This document shows, piece after piece, positions 25,459-36,118 of a DNA stretch of 64,000 nt. The stretch comes from Scleroderma bovista (Eukaryota > Basidiomycota > Agaricomycetes > Boletales > Sclerodermataceae), in NCBI GenBank assembly GCA_037178675.1, contig JAYMGJ010000100.1:62001-126000 (forward strand), read 5' to 3'. The translations under genes were made by a program, and so were the position numbers. Positions within the stretch are counted from its first letter, which is position 1. Every line of letters begins with the position of its first letter. A model generated the notes under the pieces. That model saw only the letters and a program-made list of their open reading frames with translations, was not told the DNA's origin and did not search any database.

Positions 25459-27586
25459 ATGCCCGCATCAATCTCACCGCTCGCTCTCCTCGTTCCTCGC
25501 CCCCAAATCCCGGCTACCCACTCCTCTCCCCGGACACCTGCTACTAACCGTGTCGCAAGCCCATCCTCCCTCCCACACACCCCACAACGCAGCCCAAATG
25601 CATCTCACTTATTCCTCTCACCCCCAACCCCGCACAGAAACAGCACCGATTCGTGGAATAGCTCGAACTACGATTTGGATGACCCTGCTGTCGTATGGAA
25701 AGACGAGGAGGCCCGTCTACTCTCCAGGGTACGTGGTTCCTCCGTTTCTCCCTGCCTATATGCATATTTTACGGCACAGACACTTGATGCACTCCCTGCG
25801 CACCTGATAACCCCCTTCAATGGGCCAGTCCCTCCTTCTAATCTCCTCGACAAAATCGCTCGTGGCGTTACAGCAGCCAAGGGTCCCAATGACTGGCCAC
25901 ACACCGTCCGTGCTACACGCGTCAAGCTCCTTGAACTAGCGCGCGTCAAAGCTCAGGAAGAACGTTACGCCAATATCAACCAACACCATGATCGTGCGGG
26001 CTGTAAATCTACCTCCGGCAAGAGCGAGAAGCGTTCGCGTACTCCTGATCACTCCGAGGTGCTTCAATTGCGCACGAACACGCCCAACGCGATGCGTCGA
26101 CCCCTTTACAGGCAGTCCAGTATGGACTTCATGAGTCCGGTTGGTCTGAACAGGTATGAAAGCATCACACGGTACGGCAGTTTGTTAAGTACATCATCGG
26201 ATGGCTGTTTGATCGTTCGTCACATATTTCAGCCTCTCGACTCGCTTCCAACGCCATGATCGGACATTACACCATCCGTATCTTCGACCCGCCCATCTTC
26301 GTCGCCGCTCTGAGCATGCCAATGCCCGCAGCTTTTCGCCATCCACCCCGAGCTCTTCAACACTCAACTCCAATAATTTATCACAGCTCCGCAAGTCAAC
26401 TGCTTCTGCCACATCGACTTGTACTTCGTCGTTTGGGTCACCCATGTCAAATTGTGTTCCTCTTCGCCCTTCGTCCCTCCGACGTGCATCAACTGTCACT
26501 CTTGCAAGCACCGGCGACATCCAGTTGGGACTTCCCTTGGTCCAGTCGGGGGACCATCTTCCTGATACGTCTGACGAAGCTGTCCTGAACGTGAATGGGG
26601 TGCCAAAGGTTCGGCGTGCATCAACGGATTGCACCAATAGCAAAGGTGACAGTCTCACCCCTGTTATTTCCACGGGGTCTTCGTCCAGACCCAAGAAGAC
26701 GTCCAATACTAGCAGCAATAAAAAGCCAAGAGCTTCTACCGTTGCCAAGATGAAGTCACCTTCCCTCGTATGCGAGCCTTCTGTGACTGCGCGGACATCG
26801 CCCCCAGATACTCGTGTACTTGTCGAAGAGAAGTCAACCCCAAACCGCTCACCTTCTCACGTCCACGTAAAGAAGGCCCGCAAGGGACACAAGCCCCAGA
26901 TTTCTCTATCATCTGATGAAGAATACATGGAGCGCTCAAAGTCTGCGAAAAAGCCGCGGACAAAGGAGCCCTCATGGTCAGGTCTACTCGCATCCCCTCC
27001 TCCCCAACCGGTTTTCGCTTCGCCTCACATTGCAGCATCCCGCTTGAGACCCCTGCTCAAGGCAAGTAGTGAGTCTACTAGGAGTATCAGTACTGGTCGC
27101 GGATCGGAGACTGGAACTTCCAAGTCTTCGTGTACGGATAATGAATTATCCACCGGGAGCACAGATACTGGCCTGACATCGGTTTCTGCTGCGTCTTTAA
27201 TCAAGCTCAAGACACCCAAGAGCGACGTTCGTCTTCCCACCGAGTCCCCCACTGGTACGAAGAAAGCAATGCGTCGAAACTTGGCTCGCAATCCTTCCAT
27301 GTTTGGTGCTGAGCTTCCTAATCCCCAGAAGACGCCTGAATCCCCTGCGCGCATCCCTGTATCATCCCCTCGAGTTGTGTCCCCGCTCATATCTCCCACG
27401 TTGACACCTGGCTTGACGTCTACACCAGCATTATCTCCCGAGAGCTCACGTCCACGCACACTCAAACGTGCTGCCCGCAGGATTGAGTTTGGGACTATCC
27501 AGCCCAACTCGTCGAGTCCTGTGGATGACGCATTGAGGGGGACAGGTGGTCCCTTGTCCCTTGGCAGTGCTTTCCAGCTTGCATGA
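25459..27586 (+). CDS. Ser/Pro/Thr-rich basic protein of unknown function
   Basis: I do not recognise a family. Starts at ATG 25459 (MPASISPLALLVPRPQIP) and has three exons joined at 25729-25779 (GTACGT..ACAG) and 26154-26232 (GTATGA..TCAG); each junction keeps a long open frame. One conserved-looking segment, EEARLLSR joined to TLDALPAHLITPFNGPVP and then the helix TVRATRVKLLELARVKAQEE (about 25700-25970), may be the only folded part. The rest is dominated by Ser, Pro, Thr, Lys and Arg, with many SP/TP pairs that would suit proline-directed kinases, and basic runs (KKTSNTSSNKKPRAS) that could act as nuclear signals. About 665 residues. Probably a largely disordered regulatory protein. Confidence 0.7.
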
Positions 27587-28870
27587 GCATGACTTTCCGC
27601 GGAAAGAAAGCGGATTCTCCTCTCCAGCTCACTTGCTTTTGACTTGATCTACCCACACTTTTTTTGGTTTGCCGAATTCTCAACGATCCCCCCCTTCTCC
27701 GTTTGATGTACTTGTATGCACCAGTGATTTTTTTCGTCCCATGTTTTCATTTGTTCTTGTTCTTGTCCATGTTTTATATTTCATTATGGTTTTCCATTTC
27801 ATCGCTTTCGCCGATTCGTCTTCCCCCCTTGGGGATATTTCCGCTCTTTTTCTTTTCGTTTACTCACTCTTTTCTTCCCTACCGAAAATCTGCGCCCGCC
27901 CTTCACGGGTCATTGACCATATTTCCTTGCTCCCTATTTGTCTCTGTCACACCTTTCGCCCCCGGTACCCTCGCCCCGTCCACGTTGACTCTTCCATTCA
28001 TCCACTGTTTATGATAAGGTGCGTGGCTGGATGATGATTTGATAGTTTCCTCTGCTAATTTATTAACTTCCCTTCTGCAGAGATAATTCTCTTGCTATTC
28101 ACTACACTCTTTCGTCGGTTTTTCTTGCTGCGTATCACGCATCCACGCACTCTCCTTCAGTGGCAATCCGATATTGCTCCAACATCCAGCACTCGTTTAG
28201 ACACCATTCTGCACACCCTCGTTCACCCTGTATCGACCTTCCCCCCGATAAACGGCGGCGCTCTTCCACGCAAAACTACCACCAGCGGTTTGTCTGCAAT
28301 CTGCATGACAGAGCATTTCCCATGACACATCCCAACATTCGCATTTCCTCGCTGCACGAATTTCACCCTACTAGAACAAGCTATCTCGCTTGGCCTATTT
28401 ATCGTTGCAGCATTCCCGCTCATTGGTCTCATACACTTATCTGAAGTCAGTTATGGTTAACAGCACACTCGTTTAACTCCTTCCTCGCAAGACCGAGGAT
28501 GTGTATATCTACTGCCGTGCAATCATCGGCTGTATTTGCTTCTTCGTGCCATCGTCTCTGTGCCATCATTTTCGTTTTGCACTTGCCACATACCAGCATT
28601 ACTCACTCCCCCCCTCTCTTTCCTATCTCGTGTACAGCTCAAGTGCCCCGCAGTCTGGTACCCCCTCTCGTTGCGTGTTGAACGCGTCGGCGACGGAAGG
28701 TAACCCGCTTTGCATTTACTTACAACTGTAATACTGGTACCATGTGTACATCAGTTCTGTCCCATATACAAAGTGCTGGTTTGTGGATACTCGAATATTT
28801 GATTCGATCGCCCTGGTAGCTGTATCATTCGCGGATGCATACTGCGAATCAGAGTGTGATGTGACTAATG
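27587..28870. other. Pyrimidine-rich non-coding stretch
   Basis: From about 27650 to 28700 the plus strand is strongly enriched in C and T, with many runs such as TCTTTTTCTTTTCG and CCCCCCCTTCTCC. No convincing gene lies here. It may be a long 3' UTR of the preceding gene, or promoter-type DNA. Confidence 0.4.
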
Positions 28871-28877
28871 TACATAT

Positions 28878-30540
28878 TTATGCATGAACCGACAAGACAT
28901 TGTAAGGAGGTTCAAGTAATTTCCATGCATTTTGTTCGTGCTGGTATGTACAAGTGGCCCGTGCCAAATGTACGGACTCGACATGGCTCTCTGCATAGAC
29001 ACGGGTGTACCATAGATACGCCGGGTGTAGTACCCCTGCTTTGAAATCGTACCTCATGATCAGAACGTTTGACAAGTCACTCAGAGCTGAAGCACTTGTC
29101 TGGACGGAGCCTTCAGCGGTAACGGGTCACAACCTCAGGGGTGACTATGTGGCTTACCAGATCATCGCCTGCCTCCTGTGACAGGATTTATCTATACGCC
29201 TGTCGTTGTCTGCGCTGTCACGACTCTTGACAAGGTACGTTTGGTGTAAATCACAGTGGGTGAGATTCACCAGTCATCTGGATCTACGGCGCACTAAGAG
29301 GCTGTTATTCAAACAGATCCACATACAGTTCGTGAACTTGGAAGTCGGATGGCCCGGCCACGGGCATCAGCAGTTTGACTTGGGCGCGATGATTCGGCCC
29401 GTCCGGCTCCGTCAGGTGCTAACTGTGAGGTAGAAATTGACACCCAGATCGAAATGCTGATGGCGGTCAGCGAGCTACGTACGCTCCTGAAATTCATGGG
29501 TGAATTATAGGCATCAGTCTTCCAGCAGAACACCGATCCACGGATATCCGCTGAATTATTCTTGAACCACGCCTGGCGGAGGAGGAATGCCAAGTCTCCC
29601 TGAGGCAGACCTTGGATTTCGAAGGTATGGATGTTCTTGCCTGCGAAATTCAAGGTCAATTCCTCACCGCGAACATCGCGATACAGAGTTTTGAACGCAC
29701 CCTGTGACAGTTCGTTTTTCATGACCACGACTCCCCAATGCCCCCGAACCTGGACCCTGTTTTCGTACATAGTACATACCACACGGCTGCCCTGTGGAGG
29801 TTCATTTATCAATAATAATACAAAACACGTCCATGAAAATAATTGTGAGGCAGGAATTGGTGCCCAGATTTCTTTGACAAGGTCTGTTGACAAAGTTTTT
29901 CATCGAAATGCTCGGGTCAGCGGGCTACGTACGCTCCTGAAATTCATGGCTGAACTATATATCAATTCACGGATATCCACTGAATGTAATTCTTGAAGGA
30001 GGAGGAATGCCAAGTCTCCCCGAGGCAGACCTTGGATTTCGGAGATATGGATGCTCTTATTTGCGAAATTCAAGGCCAATTTCTTTGCCGCGAACATCGC
30101 GGTACTGAGTTTTGAACGCATCCACAGTTTCGTTTTTCATGATCACGACTCCCTAATGCCCCCGGGCTCGGACCCTGTATTCGTGCATACATACCACACA
30201 GCTGCCCTGTGGAGGTACATTTATCAATAACACGGAACACGTCCACGAAAATAATTTTGGGGGTTGTGCCAAAATCTTTTAGATCTGGGATCGAAGGCAT
30301 GCAATTAGGCAGAAAGCTACGCGGGAACCCGTTGCTTTCACGGTTACGGAACAGTCGCTGAACGTCCCGATTATATTCCGGTCCCTGAGCATGTGATGCA
30401 TCGATGAACGATAAGGTCATGGGAATGTATAGATCAAGTGATAACTTCACCTTGACTCCAGGGGCCTTGTAATCTGTTCCCCGCCCTAAGTCGAGTAGCT
30501 CTGTATGTAGCACAGGGGTAGATCGATGACTACCCTTGGT
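28878..30540 (-). pseudogene. Decayed or unrecognised coding sequence carrying the tandem repeat
   Basis: The minus strand holds open stretches with protein-like character but no consistent gene model. At 30510-30230 a frame reads LLDLGRGTDYKAPGVKVKLS through KDFGTTPKIIFVDVFRVIDK. At 29800-29490 a frame contains HWGVVVMKNELSQGAFKTLY, RDVRGEELTLNFAGKNIHTF and EIQGLPQGDLAFLLRQAWF. The equivalent frame of the second repeat copy has stops, so at least one copy is broken. No family is recognised and no start can be chosen. It could also be a fast-evolving multi-exon gene. Confidence 0.3.
29421..30260. repeat. Diverged two-copy direct tandem repeat, about 415-450 bp unit
   Basis: Copy 1 spans about 29421-29840 and copy 2 about 29841-30260. 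Matching landmarks are GCTACGTACGCTCCTGAAAT (29474 and 29924), GGAGGAGGAATGCCAAGTCT (29579 and 29999) and GCTGCCCTGTGGAGG (29787 and 30201). The copies differ by many substitutions and small indels, so the duplication is not recent. Confidence 0.85.
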
Positions 30541-30734
30541 GTTAGATGTTCCACCATGACCCTAGTGATGAATATTGAAAAACAGTCTTCTTGACGTGAC
30601 ATATACTGACACCCCCTCACGGGACAGTCTGAGGCCCGACCCCCTTCAGGGTTGACGGACTTGCTGAAGGAGGAGTGCGATCTAGTGAAGAATCGTATCG
30701 AGTCCCCCCAATCGCCAGTTGATCTCTGACCATC

Positions 30735-31129
30735 ATGTCCGATACTCCTTGGCACAACGTGTGAGTGTCGCACGATCCCTCTGCCGCCTCGCCTCCCTGA
30801 AGACGCAGTCAGGACCGTCAGGATTCCATTTGCGAACGGCGAACACGCAGCGGTTGCTAAGCAGGTTATCGAGGTTGATGCTGAGCTACAGAAGAACGCC
30901 GTCAAACGAACGTTGACGGTTGAAGATAACCAGCTGGTCGCGTATGTCGCTGTCCCTTTGACAACTGTGATTTTTGGTTCATTTGATATGGCGCAGTAAA
31001 TTCGATACCTTGACAGTGCGATTAGCACGACTGACAGTGAATGGTTTCCTGGAGAATGTCGATTTGGTCGCACGGACGATAGGGGAGTTCGCGGAGGAAG
31101 CTGCTAACAAACCTCTTCAAAGTTCATAA
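30735..31129 (+). CDS. PCC1: EKC/KEOPS complex subunit Pcc1
   Basis: Small subunit that dimerises within the KEOPS/EKC complex, which makes the t6A modification on tRNAs and has been linked to telomere maintenance and transcription. Three exons: 30735-30760, 30813-30941 and 30997-31129, with introns GTGAGT..TCAG and GTATGT..GCAG. The product is about 95 residues, matching the family size. Landmarks are MSDTPWHNVTVRIPFANGEH, VIEVDAELQKNAVKRTLTVE, LTVRLARLTVNGFLENVDLV and ARTIGEFAEEA, which agree with the Pcc1 alpha/beta fold and its C-terminal helices. The first exon is only 26 bp, and reading past the first intron meets a stop in frame, so splicing is required. Confidence 0.92.
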
Positions 31130-31194
31130 ATGTTACAACTCGTAAGTATTCCCTACTGATCCTTGCGACTGGCTACAAATGTACAAACATCCCC

Positions 31195-32722
31195 TTACTT
31201 AGATTCTGCAGAACCATCTGTCTCCTTTGCCTTTTTCTTCTTCTCCCGTAGTGGTTTTGTGAGGAGGGACTTCAACTCGTCCTCGAGTTCATAGTCCGAC
31301 TTCACCAACTCCGGCTTGTACCACACAGGTGGGTGTGTGATCAACAGCGGACCAGCGGGAGGTAGTGCGATCGTGAAGTGGAATGCAGCCACAAATGTAT
31401 TAGACGGCGTGTAGCTAACATTGATGCCGTCAGACAAATTTTGGACTTTTCGGATCAGCACAGGAATGGCTTACACGACTTCGTAGGGCTTGACCAATGA
31501 ATGTGAGACGGCTTCTTGTAGGCCAAGCCGTGCTCTTTTCTCATCCTCCATGACACGGATGTTGACTGGGAAAGCCCCAGCCCTTTTTTGCATTTCCGAG
31601 AACACGGTGCGGGAATTCCTCGATTTTAGTTGATACGTCACAGAATTGTCCTTCTGGTAAATGCTTGTCTTCGAGGCTTCTACGCGGGCCTAGCAAAACT
31701 GCTGTCAGAAACAAAGAAAGCGATAATAATCCAACTTGGGCTAAATACGGTACCAACCTTGCCGTCTTCTCCTGATGAAACAAGGACATCGATTCCGTAC
31801 ACCTCGTCTTCACTAAAGAGTATAGTGTCCATGTCCCGCCTTTGCGCCTCCGTGGGATTCAATATAATACGTTTTTTGCCATCTATCACGTTTTGTGTTT
31901 GCTGGCATGATAGCATCCCTATCCCGACGGCGGTGGTCGATAGCTTATCATTTTAATTAGCAAAGAGCGGACGTACCCTCCACAGGTTTGCAGTTAAAAG
32001 CAGCAGCAGCTTTTGATACTGCATCAGTCACGGTCCAGTTCTTGTTCCCCACTTTAACGAGCCTCATCGCCAGCTCCGCAGCGTGATACGCAGCCTTGAG
32101 CACGTCTGCGCGTCTTCCGGTGACGGGGTCATCTTCGGTTGCACCGACGACGATCGTCTCCGCACTTATGGCGGCAAAGCCGTCGATGTGCGCCCCCAAG
32201 TGAAGCTTCACAACGTCACCTTTAGCCAAAGTTTGGGAAGCGAGGGGATCCGAGCTGACAAGACGGTAAGCAAGAAGCCAGTGGTATGTAAATTTTTAGG
32301 CTGTGCGGACATACAGAAGGGGGGAAAAGTGGGCGACGGTGTTGTTCACGGAAATACATGTTGGGAATGCGACACCTAGCCGATCGTTACGATGAGTGGA
32401 CGATCGAGGGGGTCAAAGGGGAAAATCACCTTTGCTGATCTTGACACCTTTCACGGGCTTGTTGAACACGGCACTAGTGCCTTCTTCGATGAGTTTGTCG
32501 CCCTCAATACAGAGATCGATTATCTTTGCTCCCTCCACACAGAGGGAGATGAGATTTCTCGTCACATCGTTGACGATGTCCCCGGCCGACTAAGAGAACG
32601 AGAGATGTGATAATCAGCCACACAGTTGCGATTCTATCGTAGATAGACTGTACTTTGTATTTCGTCATATCGGCCTCCGAGATCAGTCGTGGCTTTTCAG
32701 CTGGTTGTTGGGGTTCAGCCAT
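31195..32722 (-). CDS. Ebp1/PA2G4-like proliferation-associated protein
   Basis: Member of the pita-bread (methionine aminopeptidase) fold family without peptidase activity. Its relatives bind ribosomes and RNA and act in ribosome assembly and growth control. Starts at ATG 32722 (MAEPQQPAEKPRLISEADMT). Landmarks are SAGDIVNDVTRNLISLCVEG, DKLIEEGTSAVFNKPVKGVK, GIAFPTCISVNNTVAHFSPL, GDVVKLHLGAHIDGFAAISA, GIDVLVSSGEDGKA and the C-terminal LKSLLTKPLREKKKKAKETD lysine-rich tail, which is typical of Ebp1 and absent from true MetAPs. About 370-390 residues after removing roughly six introns; the stop is TAA at 31195-31197. Confidence 0.93.
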
Positions 32723-33089
32723 GGCGTTAACAGCAGAGCTAGGATGTGGAACGGATGAAAAACTGGTCGTGCAGAGAGGAAGCGGGTTTAGTGAAGACTT
32801 AGATTGAAGTTACAAAGGAGGTTCAAGTGAGCCAAATTTGGTAAAAAGCAACACCTCGACTTGTATACAGAGGGAACGAGCACAAGTACAGGATCGTGAC
32901 GTGTTTGCTGGTCTACTATACATACTATAACTTGAATATGCGAATGTGTCATGCCCGGGATCCAGATGCTCATGTCTAAACGTCCTCTCGTCTCGGTCCT
33001 ACGAGTCCCCTCCGCGAGAAGGCCATGGATTTCCTATCCCAAGTGCGGGTATCAAATATCGTCAGGTATCCGATGATCATTGGTTTTGA

Positions 33090-35186
33090 TCATCTTGCAA
33101 TTCCGGGTGCTTTGAAGCAAACGAAACCGCGCAAGTTCCTACACAGCTCGGGCTTTTCTTCCGATTCAGTCTCCTCATATGAAGACACAGAGTTGCGCCA
33201 GATGCGCCACTCTGGTGACCCCCCTGGGGGTTCGTTCCAAGACAATTCGGATCGTATGCTACTTCGCAGACAAGTGCGATCAGCCATGTCACTGTAAGGG
33301 CTTTGGTCAGCTTCAGCAATTGAACATGATAAAGACTTACCGTTCCCAATTCATCCAGTCTCGTTCAAAAAAATCGCGAAGCGGATTGGTAGGCGATAGT
33401 GCTTGAAGGAGATGTCGTTTGAGATACCTCTCCTGGGCCGACCTTACCATGGAAGGCAACGAAAGATCTCGTCCATAGAGTTTCTCATATGCATGCCATA
33501 TCGCCTCTTTGCAACTTGCGATAGTGCGTACAGTGCGTGCGAGGTGCATAGGTGCCCACGATGATATCCCTCTCTGAGAAGACTTCCTGGTCACCACGGA
33601 AACACGGTCACTGTCCACGTCTGTCGTTGTTGACTTTCCCGAGAGAATGGTGAGCTCGAACAAAGCATCGGGGTCGATCAATCCAGGCAAGCCATGGGTC
33701 GTTTGGGGTGATCCTCGCCTTTGAGACGAGTTCAGGGGAAGGGGTATCGAGAGTGGGGGATGTGATCGTATCTCATCAAAATACATCTTGAGCTGCGACT
33801 CCAAGATTGAAAGCAGGTTCGGACTAAGGACGCGGTCGTCCAGCATCTCTTCCCAAGCTCGCTTCAGCTTGGAGTGGTCACGCGGATCGGGCGGCTTTGG
33901 CTGTGTGAACTCGGATTCGAATGCCGAAAGGGTGGGCACGGGGGCCGAATATGCCTCGGCGCTACTGCACTTGGATCCAATCACCCTAAAAGATGAGTCT
34001 GATGTTACATATGGGCTGGATATCGTTGTCATCGTTGCATTCGAGCTACAAGAGGAGGCCTTGCTGGACGAGCGTTTCTTGGTAGGATAGGCGTCGAGCT
34101 CTCGCGAGCTCTGGGATGGAAAGATGGGATCTTCCTCGATGATCTTTAGACGCTCTAGGTTAGACGGGAAGGTACGAATGGGCCTTGACCACACCTCGAA
34201 GACTCCATTCGGCTTGAGCACGCGTGATACTTCCTATGCAGGAGCAGCCACGTTAGGGGATGACGAGAGATTATTAAATGGTCGCTTACCTCCAGGACAT
34301 TCCTCCACTGCCGATCACAAGGTTTACAGATTAGCAACCGAATATATTGGCAAAGGGAATGGTGGTCCCTTACCTCATCCACAGGAACATGAAGACCAAC
34401 GCGCACCATTCGCACGAAGTCGAACTGATTGTCGTCGAATGGCAATCTGTCAAGGCTAAAAAGGCATTGCCAATCAGTATGGTGTCATCAGAAAGACTGC
34501 CTGGGATAATTACAAGTCGCCATGGACCCATCGGAGTCTTCTGCTTATCTTCTCGAGCATGCCCAAGGGCGGCTGCATGTGCGCGATATCAAAGCCCACT
34601 ACATTGCTTCCCTATATGGAGGGGGGGATCGGGTTGAATTTAGTTACGCGCATTACGGTAGCGGTGGGGGACACGTACCTTCCACTGCTTGGCTGCTTCG
34701 ATGGCCCACAGACCGCGACCACAGCCAAGGTCGAGGACGGATGGCGGAGGGGTATCGAAGTTGTGCAGAGTCAAGCTCTTGCAGCAGTTGGTAATGAACA
34801 TATGGTCCCAGTGATCGCTGTAGAACGGTAAGGTCGCTGACACGGAAACGAATGTGAGCCGACGACGCACAAGTTGACGACATCGTTGGGATACTGGTCA
34901 GGTGTAAAGGGCTGTTTGCGGTGGTACACGGAGGAGACATCCTTGCCAGAGTCCATAAAGTGGGAGTTGATCATGGCGGAGAGAGCAAAGGCATCGAGCA
35001 AGCTACTAGTAAAAGGTGCGAGCGGACGGGTGAGATCTGGAAGCAGCAAGGGTCGTACGACAGTGAGACCACGGGAAAGCACTCACGGTAAGTAAGGAAA
35101 CCAGCGTGAGCACGGTTGGGTGACAGTCCAAATGTATGTCGAAATTTTATAGGCAAGACTGGAGGCCCCAGAAGCCAGCTGGACAT
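33090..35186 (-). CDS. SAM-dependent methyltransferase (class I) with long C-terminal extension
   Basis: Probable Rossmann-fold methyltransferase. The SAM-binding motif I is VLDLGCGRGLWAIEAAKQWK (about 34690-34750), the acidic loop is NVVGFDIAHMQPPL (about 34560-34605) and motif II/III regions are WVHGDLLDRLPFDDNQFDFV and VLKPNGVFEVWSRPIR. The C-terminal half is Ser-rich and ends, after a last intron of 44 bp (GTAAGT..ACAG), in LRGFVCFKAPGIAR. The N-terminus is less sure: I place the start at ATG 35186 (MSSWLLGPPVLP), spliced at GTGAGT into HLTRPLAPFTSSLL, then QPFTPDQYPNDVVNF joined to DHWDHMFI. An alternative start is the Met at about 34977. This layout recurs in basidiomycete methyltransferases of unknown substrate. 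Divergent from NDUFB8. Confidence 0.82.
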
Positions 35187-35331
35187 GGTTTGGCGAGAAC
35201 TTGCTCAGGGCCATGAATTGTCCCCGTCGCTGCACCAGACCGTCGGTCCCAGCGCACTCCCCGGGGTCCCGTCTCTCGCAATTTTGGGGTCTCCTGGGGT
35301 CTCCTCAACAGCTGCAACAACACCAACAGCG

Positions 35332-35900
35332 ATGAGCCCACTCAGCCGCGCGCTCAAGGCAGCCGTCGTTGCGTCCCCCCGGGCTCTCCGCTGCTCCAGA
35401 ACCGCATCCACTGCCGCCGCCAAGCCTCGCGAGCCAGACCCACAGCTTGCCGGATACCCGGAACTGCCATGGCTTTCCAACCAGTCTCTGCCACCGCGAG
35501 GATGGTGGGACCAACAATTGAGAAGGAACTTTGGCGACCCGGTCAGCCTTATTCCCGACGCCTGATGTCTCAATGCATCGGTTCTGATGAAAAACTTTCA
35601 GATTCACGAATATGATGAAGTCCTTTCGATGTGGGGGCCCGATGTAGCCCATGTGCCTCCTCGGAAGGCCCTCTTCCAATTCTCTCTCGCCGTCTCGGCA
35701 TTCGTAGCCTTTGGCTTCCTCTGCAATTACGCGCTTGTACCGGACAGACCTACCGTCCCCCGCGAATACCCGTACTCGGGCCTTGTACGTGAACTCGGTG
35801 GCCTGGAGGAAAACAAAGTACGTTTCAGTATTGATTCTGACCCTGGCTACATTTTGATCGTATTACAAAGGCAAGGGAATCGACGGATGCCGATGACTAG
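35332..35900 (+). CDS. Mitochondrial complex I subunit NDUFB8
   Basis: Accessory membrane subunit of NADH:ubiquinone oxidoreductase. Starts at ATG 35332 with an Arg/Ser/Ala-rich presequence (MSPLSRALKAAVVASPRAL). Then come PQLAGYPELPWLSNQSLPP and RGWWDQQLRRNFGDP, a splice (35542-35601), IHEYDEVLSMWGPDVAHVPP, one membrane helix (FQFSLAVSAFVAFGFLCNYA) and PREYPYSGLVRELGG. A final intron 35818-35870 leads to a short last exon ending TDADD. About 151 residues. The WGPD..PP motif before the helix is characteristic of NDUFB8. Convergent with XPG. Confidence 0.88.
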
Positions 35901-36118
35901 ATACATTTTACCCCGTGTGTATTTAAACTCGATGTGGAGGTCGCTTCTCACTTATGGAGAATGGAACCGTTCCTCCACGGGTTATCTAAGTTCAGAATGA
36001 AGACAACTGGCAATATCCTTCTGCTAGCCTTTTTGGAGACAGATCTTTCTCATCAGAAGTAATACTACTGTCTAAATTGCCACTCCTAAATCTGGTCAAG
36101 ACGGAGAGTCGATGAAAA

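Noticed and set aside
24902..25477. 191-codon minus-strand open frame
   Set aside because: It has biased, non-protein-like composition, has no recognisable domain and overlaps the promoter and start of the plus-strand Ser/Pro-rich gene. Probably chance.
29421..30260. Tandem repeat as a transposable element
   Set aside because: I saw no terminal inverted repeats, target-site duplications or transposase-like frames. It looks like a local duplication.
31195..32722. Active methionine aminopeptidase
   Set aside because: The fold is shared, but the lysine-rich C-terminus and overall sequence fit the non-peptidase Ebp1/PA2G4 branch.
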